This document shows positions 59,181 through 64,000 of a stretch of DNA of 64,000 nt, piece by piece. The first letter of the stretch is position 1, and each line of letters starts with the position of its first letter. A program made the translations under genes and the position numbers. The notes below the pieces were generated by a model that made no database searches, was not told where the DNA came from, and was given only the letters and a program-made list of their open reading frames with translations. The stretch is from Enterobacter ludwigii (lineage in GTDB: Bacteria > Pseudomonadota > Gammaproteobacteria > Enterobacterales > Enterobacteriaceae), in assembly GCA_900068845.1 (NCBI GenBank), contig CEFQ01000012.1, forward strand, positions 1 through 64,000, given 5' to 3'.

Positions 59181-60092
59181 TTATCGATTTTTCACATACA
59201 CCTGCAAATTGACATACACCGCGTTCAGCAACGGCGTCACGACGCCACTGCGCGCGCCGCGCACCAGCAGATCGCCGATCACCTGATCGGCCTCAATCTC
59301 AAAGCCCTGGGTTAAATCACGGTACATGGATGAGGTCATTGCCGCTTTGGGGTTGTTAAGCGTCTCATAAATCTTCGCCGTCACTGCCGGGCGCTGCTGA
59401 TAACCTTCCGCACTCAGCACCGACAACACTTCGCCAAAAATCGTCTGCAGTAACGCTTCGCCGCCTTGGGATGTCAGCACCTGCTGCGTATTGCCACGCG
59501 CGATACAACACACCGCACCCAGCGTACTGAGCAGCAACCATTTTTCCCACAGCTCGCTCATGATGTTGTCGGCAAACACGGTATCAAACTGCGCCGCGCG
59601 CAGCGTTTCATCCACGCGCTGCAAACGCACATCGTTGTTGCCATCCAGCGCACCGTAATAAAGGATGTGCAGCGGCGTCATCTGCACCACTTCGCCGTTT
59701 TCCCCCAGCGTCGCGTTGATTTTGCACAAGCCGCCAATCACCTTGTCGCCAAAGCGCGCACGCAGCGTATCGATATGCCGCATGCCGTTGAGGATTGGCA
59801 TGATCAGCGTGTCTGGGCCGACAGCGGGCGCGATGTCGTTCATCGCCTGTTCCAGCCCGAAGCTTTTCACCGTCAGAACAATCAGATCGAAATGACCTTC
59901 AAGCGAACCGGCCTGCGCCAGCTGCGGCTGAATCACTTCGCTGCGGGCGGGCGTTTTCAACACTAAACCGGTTTGCTGCAGCTGCTGAAAGCGGCGCTCG
60001 CGCACCAGAAAAGTCACATCACGTCCTGCTTGCGCCAGACGCGCACCGAAATAGCCGCCGGTGGCGCCGGCGCCGACTACCAGAATACGCAT
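59181..60092 (-). CDS. Ketopantoate reductase family protein (PanE/ApbA-like)
   Basis: NADPH-dependent 2-ketoacid reductase of 303 residues. The dinucleotide motif VVGAGATGGYFGARLAQAG, the block TVKSFGLEQAMND, MPILNGMRHIDTL with the family Asn, and ASTTVSGSR-type C-terminal SSMYRDLTQGFEIEADQVIGDL with the family Glu are visible. The ATG at 60092 is preferred over a TTG at 60098. It could be a second PanE or a reductase of another ketoacid, since paralogues are common. Confidence 0.87.
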   Translation of the reverse strand: MRILVVGAGATGGYFGARLAQAGRDVTFLVRERRFQQLQQTGLVLKTPARSEVIQPQLAQAGSLEGHFDLIVLTVKSFGLEQAMNDIAPAVGPDTLIMPILNGMRHIDTLRARFGDKVIGGLCKINATLGENGEVVQMTPLHILYYGALDGNNDVRLQRVDETLRAAQFDTVFADNIMSELWEKWLLLSTLGAVCCIARGNTQQVLTSQGGEALLQTIFGEVLSVLSAEGYQQRPAVTAKIYETLNNPKAAMTSSMYRDLTQGFEIEADQVIGDLLVRGARSGVVTPLLNAVYVNLQVYVKNR

Positions 60093-60303
60093 GGTCAATT
60101 TTCCTGTTGAGAGTGAAAGCCTTACCTTAAAGTGACCGGCGATGGCTTTCCAGCCCGTAAATGCTGAATCGGCTGCAAGATTCTAACGATGTTTAAAAAA
60201 GGCTCAAACTGTTCGTATTTACTCGTACAATGGGGTTAGGCTGTTGCGCAGCGGCGGGCAATGGTGCGCGCCGCATGACTAGTCGAATGACTAAGGACGC
60301 ATC

Positions 60304-62400
60304 ATGCCCCGAACCCTCCCCATCGAACGTTATCGCAACATCGGCATCTCCGCGCACATCGATGCCGGTAAAACCACCACCACAGAGCGCATCCTGTTTT
60401 ACACCGGAATGAGCCATAAGTTAGGTGAAGTGCACGATGGCGCGGCAACCACCGACTGGATGGCGCAGGAGCAGGAGCGTGGTATCACCATTACCTCGGC
60501 AGCGGTGAGCTGCTTCTGGCCGGGCATGGATGGCAGCTTTACGCCGCACCGTATCAACATTATCGATACGCCCGGACACGTCGATTTCACCATTGAAGTC
60601 GAGCGTTCTATGCGCGTGCTCGATGGCGCAGTGATGGTGTATGACGCGGTCGGCGGCGTGCAGCCCCAGTCAGAAACCGTGTGGCGCCAGGCCAATAAAT
60701 ATCATGTGCCGCGCATTGCCTTCGTTAATAAAATGGATCGCCATGGTGCGGACTTCTTCCGCGTCGTGCAGATGATGAAAGACCGATTGCATGCCAATCC
60801 GGTACCGATCGTCATTCCTATCGGTGCGGAAGAGCACTTCAGCGGCGTGGTCGATCTCAACAAAATGCGCGCCATTTACTGGGACGACGCCAGCCAGGGC
60901 ATGAGTTTCAGTTATGCCCCGATCCCTGCTGAGCTGCACGCACTCGCCGCCGAGTGGCGCGAGAACATGGTGGCCGCGGCGGCAGAAGCCAGCGAAGCAC
61001 TGATGGATCGTTATCTGGAGCAGGGCGATCTCAGTGAAGACGAGGTGATTGCCGGATTACGTCAGCGCACCTTGCTGGGTGAAATCCAGCCGATGCTGTG
61101 TGGCAGCGCGTTCAAAAACAAAGGCGTGCAGCGCATGCTCGATGCGGTGATTGAACTGATGCCTTCACCGCTTGACGTACCGGCAGTGAGCGGCGTCAAC
61201 GAGCAGGGCGAACACGACGAACGTCATGCGGATGACAGCGAGCCCTTCTCCGCGCTGGCGTTCAAATTGATGAGCGATCCCTACGTGGGTCAGCTGACGT
61301 TCGTGCGCGTTTACTCCGGCGTGCTGCGCAAAGGCGACAGCGTGTGGAACGCGGTGAAAGGGCGTAAAGAGCGCATCGGTCGCATTGTTCAGATGCAGGC
61401 CAATGACCGTATCGAGATCGAAGAGATTCGTGCGGGCGACATCGCCGCCTGTGTGGGATTAAAAGAGGTCACCACCGGCGAAACGCTGTGCGATCCTGTT
61501 GCTGTGATCACGCTAGAGCGCATGGAGTTTCCCGATCCGGTGATTTCGCTGTCGATTGAGCCGAAAACCAAGAGCGATCAGGAGAAAATGGGCCTGGCGT
61601 TGCAGCGGCTAGCGGCCGAAGATCCGTCGTTCCGTCTGCACACCGATGAGGAATCGGGCCAGACGATTATTTCTGGCATGGGCGAGCTACATCTGGAGAT
61701 TATCGTTGACCGCATGAAGCGCGAGTTTGGCGTGGAAGCCAACATCGGTCGGCCGCAGGTCACCTATCGCGAAACCATCCGCAAAGCAGTGCGCGAAGTC
61801 GAAGGTAAGTTTGTGCGCCAGTCGGGCGGTAAAGGTCAGTACGGACATGTGGTGCTGACGCTGGAGCCGCAGCAGGCGGGTGCCGGATTTGCCTTTGAAG
61901 ATGCGACCAAAGGCGGCGTGGTGCCGCGCGAGTTTATTCCTTCGGTGGAGAAGGGGATTCGTGAAGCGCTGAACAGCGGCGTGCTGGCAGGTTATCCGGT
62001 GGTGGACATCAAAGCCACGCTGACGTTTGGTTCATACCACGATGTCGATTCCTCGGAAATGGCGTTTCGCATGGCGGCAATCCTGGGCTTTAAAGCCGCC
62101 GCGAAACGGGCCGATCCGGTGATTCTTGAACCGCTGATGCAGGTGGAAGTGGAGACGCCGGAAGAGTATGCCGGTGGCGTGATGGGCGATCTCTCGGCGC
62201 GGCGCGGGACGCTGCAGGGCATGGATGAACGCTTTGGTGCGCGCATTATTCGCGCCGAAGTGCCATTGTCCGAGATGTTTGGTTATGCCACTACGCTGCG
62301 ATCAATGTCGCAAGGCCGCGCAACCTACAGCATGGAGTTTGCGCATTATGCGGAAGCACCTCGCAACGTGGCCGACAGTATCATCGCGGCGCGCGCGTAA
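60304..62400 (+). CDS. Elongation factor G paralogue (accessory FusA)
   Basis: Translocation GTPase of 698 residues, nearly the length of housekeeping EF-G (704). G motifs AHIDAGKT (17-24), DTPGH (88-92) and NKMD (142-145) are intact, as are the domain III-V blocks (GMGELHLEIIVDRMKREF, RQSGGKGQYGHVVLTLEP, VPLSEMFGYATTLRSMSQGRATYSMEF in pieces). It is not next to rpsL, rpsG or tuf and lies on what looks like a plasmid, so it is probably a second copy, perhaps expressed under stress or inhibitor exposure. Confidence 0.93.
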   Translation: MPRTLPIERYRNIGISAHIDAGKTTTTERILFYTGMSHKLGEVHDGAATTDWMAQEQERGITITSAAVSCFWPGMDGSFTPHRINIIDTPGHVDFTIEVERSMRVLDGAVMVYDAVGGVQPQSETVWRQANKYHVPRIAFVNKMDRHGADFFRVVQMMKDRLHANPVPIVIPIGAEEHFSGVVDLNKMRAIYWDDASQGMSFSYAPIPAELHALAAEWRENMVAAAAEASEALMDRYLEQGDLSEDEVIAGLRQRTLLGEIQPMLCGSAFKNKGVQRMLDAVIELMPSPLDVPAVSGVNEQGEHDERHADDSEPFSALAFKLMSDPYVGQLTFVRVYSGVLRKGDSVWNAVKGRKERIGRIVQMQANDRIEIEEIRAGDIAACVGLKEVTTGETLCDPVAVITLERMEFPDPVISLSIEPKTKSDQEKMGLALQRLAAEDPSFRLHTDEESGQTIISGMGELHLEIIVDRMKREFGVEANIGRPQVTYRETIRKAVREVEGKFVRQSGGKGQYGHVVLTLEPQQAGAGFAFEDATKGGVVPREFIPSVEKGIREALNSGVLAGYPVVDIKATLTFGSYHDVDSSEMAFRMAAILGFKAAAKRADPVILEPLMQVEVETPEEYAGGVMGDLSARRGTLQGMDERFGARIIRAEVPLSEMFGYATTLRSMSQGRATYSMEFAHYAEAPRNVADSIIAARA

Positions 62401-62487
62401 ATCACTTAGCACCAAAAATGGACAGTTAATTTCTGCCGGTAAGCCGCTAGTATTCGCAGGATGAGGGATAATTACCGGAAATTAATC

Positions 62488-63081
62488 ATGGATGTATTTT
62501 ATCTGGATCAGTCCTGCTTTCACCAGCAGGGCTTATCTGCGCTTCTGGAACAATTAACTATTACCTGCTGTAAAAATATCGGTGAATTGAAAAGTCGACT
62601 CAGTGAACGGGATAAAATAACCCGCCTTCCACCCGTCATTATTTTTGATTTACCTGCAAACTTCCGTACGGCGCTGACTTATATTCGTTATCTAACAAAA
62701 TTGAAGATCTCCCGAAACGCGACGCTGATTTTCTTTTCTGATTTAGAGAAAAACAAAATTAACTACAGCAGTCATGCCATCAATGCTGATTGTTTTATCA
62801 ATAAAAAATCGTCGACGGACTTCATCAGTAGTACGCTGGCCATCAGGCTTTGCCACCATAAAAATGGTCTGTCATTCGCCTCTCCCGTCGTCAATAATCA
62901 TTTAACGAAGAAAGAGTTTAATTTCCTGTGTTGCTTATTCACTTACGAATCCATTGAAGGTGTGGCGAAAATAACCGGTGAAAATAAAAAAACGCTCTAC
63001 AGCCATCAGAACAAAATCGTCAAAAAACTTAATCTTAAAAATAGCCTGCATCTGTATCAGCGTTTTACCAATAACTTTTAA
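62488..63081 (+). CDS. LuxR-type HTH regulator, AT-rich
   Basis: Protein of 197 residues from ATG 62488 (MDVFYLDQSCFHQQG); an in-frame ATG at 62461 is possible. The N-terminal part resembles a degenerate receiver domain (VIIFDLP, ATLIFFSD, INKKSS) and the C-terminal part a LuxR-type HTH (LTKKEFNFLCCLF, SIEGVAKITGENKKTLYSHQNKIVKKLNLKN in pieces). It is AT-rich with many Lys/Asn/Ile codons, unlike the EF-G gene before it. It converges on a pilus adhesin gene and may control fimbriae. Confidence 0.7.
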   Translation: MDVFYLDQSCFHQQGLSALLEQLTITCCKNIGELKSRLSERDKITRLPPVIIFDLPANFRTALTYIRYLTKLKISRNATLIFFSDLEKNKINYSSHAINADCFINKKSSTDFISSTLAIRLCHHKNGLSFASPVVNNHLTKKEFNFLCCLFTYESIEGVAKITGENKKTLYSHQNKIVKKLNLKNSLHLYQRFTNNF

Positions 63082-63105
63082 GCCAGCGATACAGTGGGCC
63101 AATAA

Positions 63106-63135
63106 CGTTGGGCGCGCATCAAAGCGCGCCCAACG
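63106..63135. terminator. Hairpin between convergent regulator and adhesin genes
   Basis: CGTTGGGCGCGC and GCGCGCCCAACG (12 perfect pairs) around ATCAAA. Probably a bidirectional terminator, although the T-run is poor. Confidence 0.6.
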
Positions 63136-63170
63136 ACATATTACCCCGTAAAATGTCATTACTGACCACG

Positions 63171-64000
63171 TCATTGCGTTGTCGGGGTATAGATAATTCT
63201 CAACGTCCCCTGATAACGACCCGCTGTTTTTGACGATAAGGTGAAGGCCGGCGTGATAAGTTGTATGGGTGCCGGAACGCATAGTACCGAATTGCTCTGC
63301 CCCGGTAACACCACTCGGCGCAATATCCCTCTATTGGTGCCACTCCAGATGATTTCATTACCGTTCTCAACCACCTGACGCGCTTTGGTCAGCGGATTGA
63401 TCACTTCAATCGCATAATCGAGACGATTTTGCGCCAGATTTTTGTCCGCGCCATTGAGATATAGTGAAAACAATCCCGTGGCTCTGGCGGGCGCGGCTGC
63501 ACCTTCATCCTGAAAGATCAGGCTCACCCGGTTACTGTCAGAATTATTGCCATCATACAGGCACATATCCAGCGAGCGACTGCCGCTAACGGTGGTGCTG
63601 GCGCGCGCGCCTGGGAAGGTTTTCAAACCGAGGTCAACGTTGGCGGCCGCATTGCCAAACTCTGGCAAATAGATCTGCTGATTGCCGTAGTCCGTCACCG
63701 TAAAGGCCATCATGGCGATCCAGTCACCCATCTTGGTGACGTTAGTGCATCCCACATCGACATTCTGGGAATTGCCGGTGCAGCCAGTGACTGGCCACTG
63801 CATCAGCGACATTTTCAGTGTGGCGCTCCAGGTGCCCGCCGACGGAAATTTACTCAGCTCGGAAGAGGGCAGATACGCCGAATAATCGGTACCATCGCCA
63901 CGCGGTGTGACGGCGCCGCCAAAGGCATTCAATGGCACCAAATTGGTGGCCACCACCGCGTTGTTCAGTGAACGACGTTTGGTGAGATAGACGTTCAATA
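63171..64000 (-). CDS. Pilus-tip adhesin, CblD/CfaE-like (5' end outside window)
   Basis: The open frame continues past the right edge, so only the C-terminal 276 codons are seen. It resembles tip initiators of the alternate chaperone-usher class (CfaE/CblD): Cys pairs (GCTGNSQNVDVGCTN), RSLDMCLYDGNNSDS, GLFSLYLNGADKNL, LDYAIEVINP, and the end GTLRIIYTPTTQ, which resembles the donor-strand-accepting pilin strand. The usher and chaperone genes would lie to the right. Family call is by pattern only. Confidence 0.6.
   Translation of the reverse strand, partial: LNVYLTKRRSLNNAVVATNLVPLNAFGGAVTPRGDGTDYSAYLPSSELSKFPSAGTWSATLKMSLMQWPVTGCTGNSQNVDVGCTNVTKMGDWIAMMAFTVTDYGNQQIYLPEFGNAAANVDLGLKTFPGARASTTVSGSRSLDMCLYDGNNSDSNRVSLIFQDEGAAAPARATGLFSLYLNGADKNLAQNRLDYAIEVINPLTKARQVVENGNEIIWSGTNRGILRRVVLPGQSNSVLCVPAPIQLITPAFTLSSKTAGRYQGTLRIIYTPTTQ

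Noticed and set aside
60226..60231. TACAAT as a -10 box for the EF-G gene
   Set aside because: No matching -35 hexamer at usable spacing.

Overview
The window reads as part of a large plasmid of an Enterobacterales bacterium, most likely Pantoea or a close relative such as Erwinia. This is inferred from E. coli-like gene families at roughly 50-55% GC, a yegTUVW/sad/ydcF/ygeA gene complement, and above all a complete low-copy replication and partition locus near 36.5-42.2 kb. No rRNA, tRNA, CRISPR array, cas gene or IS transposase was seen.

Layout. (1) 1-10.5 kb, minus strand: half of a type VI secretion operon, read tssB-tssC-tssK-tssL-ompA/tagL-like-hcp-clpV-vgrG. vgrG runs off the left edge; several junctions are 4-bp ATGA overlaps. 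(2) 10.9-16.3 kb: a polar amino-acid ABC transporter (HisPMQJ type) with an M20 amidohydrolase and a GcvA-like LysR regulator. (3) 16.4-24.6 kb: small metabolic and regulatory genes (two SDRs, one without the catalytic Tyr/Lys; a 43-residue membrane protein; a YqhC-like AraC regulator; a DJ-1/isonitrile-hydratase-like protein; CorA; three GNATs; AzlCD with an XRE-cupin regulator). (4) 24.6-29.2 kb: a nickel/peptide/opine-type ABC importer with its two ATPases fused. (5) 29.4-30.8 kb: a tautomerase and an AT-rich glycosyltransferase that looks imported. (6) 30.9-36.5 kb: the yegW regulator with the yegT-yegU-yegV nucleoside catabolism module, then sad (succinate semialdehyde dehydrogenase). (7) 36.7-42.2 kb: a replicon laid out like that of phage/plasmid P1: degenerate DnaA boxes, a GATC cluster, five 21-bp-phased iterons, repA, a 26-copy iteron (incA-like) array, an autoregulated parA promoter, parA, parB, and a parS centromere built from P1-type A (ATTTCA) and B (TCGCCA) boxes. 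(8) 42.2-53.9 kb: an organosulfur island. A sigma-54 activator has an SsuA-like binding-protein domain fused behind its HTH; it faces a sigma-54 promoter that drives an SsuD-like monooxygenase, a YdhS-like flavoprotein, a DszA/NtaA-like monooxygenase and a MetNIQ-type importer. An MFS carrier, a broken gene and an orphan SsuA follow. (9) 54-62.4 kb: a FUSC/AaeB-like exporter, ygeA, a LacI regulator, ydcF, a PanE-like reductase and an accessory elongation factor G. (10) 62.4-64 kb: an AT-rich LuxR-type regulator and the C-terminal part of a CblD/CfaE-like pilus-tip adhesin.

Most notable signals: the sigma-54 activator with a transporter-derived sensor and its matching promoter and upstream palindromes; the expanded iteron array, with iteron copies scattered up to about 17 kb to its right; a third exact copy of the 19-bp parS core about 22 kb from parS; and a MITE-like intergenic repeat with 27-28 bp terminal inverted repeats.
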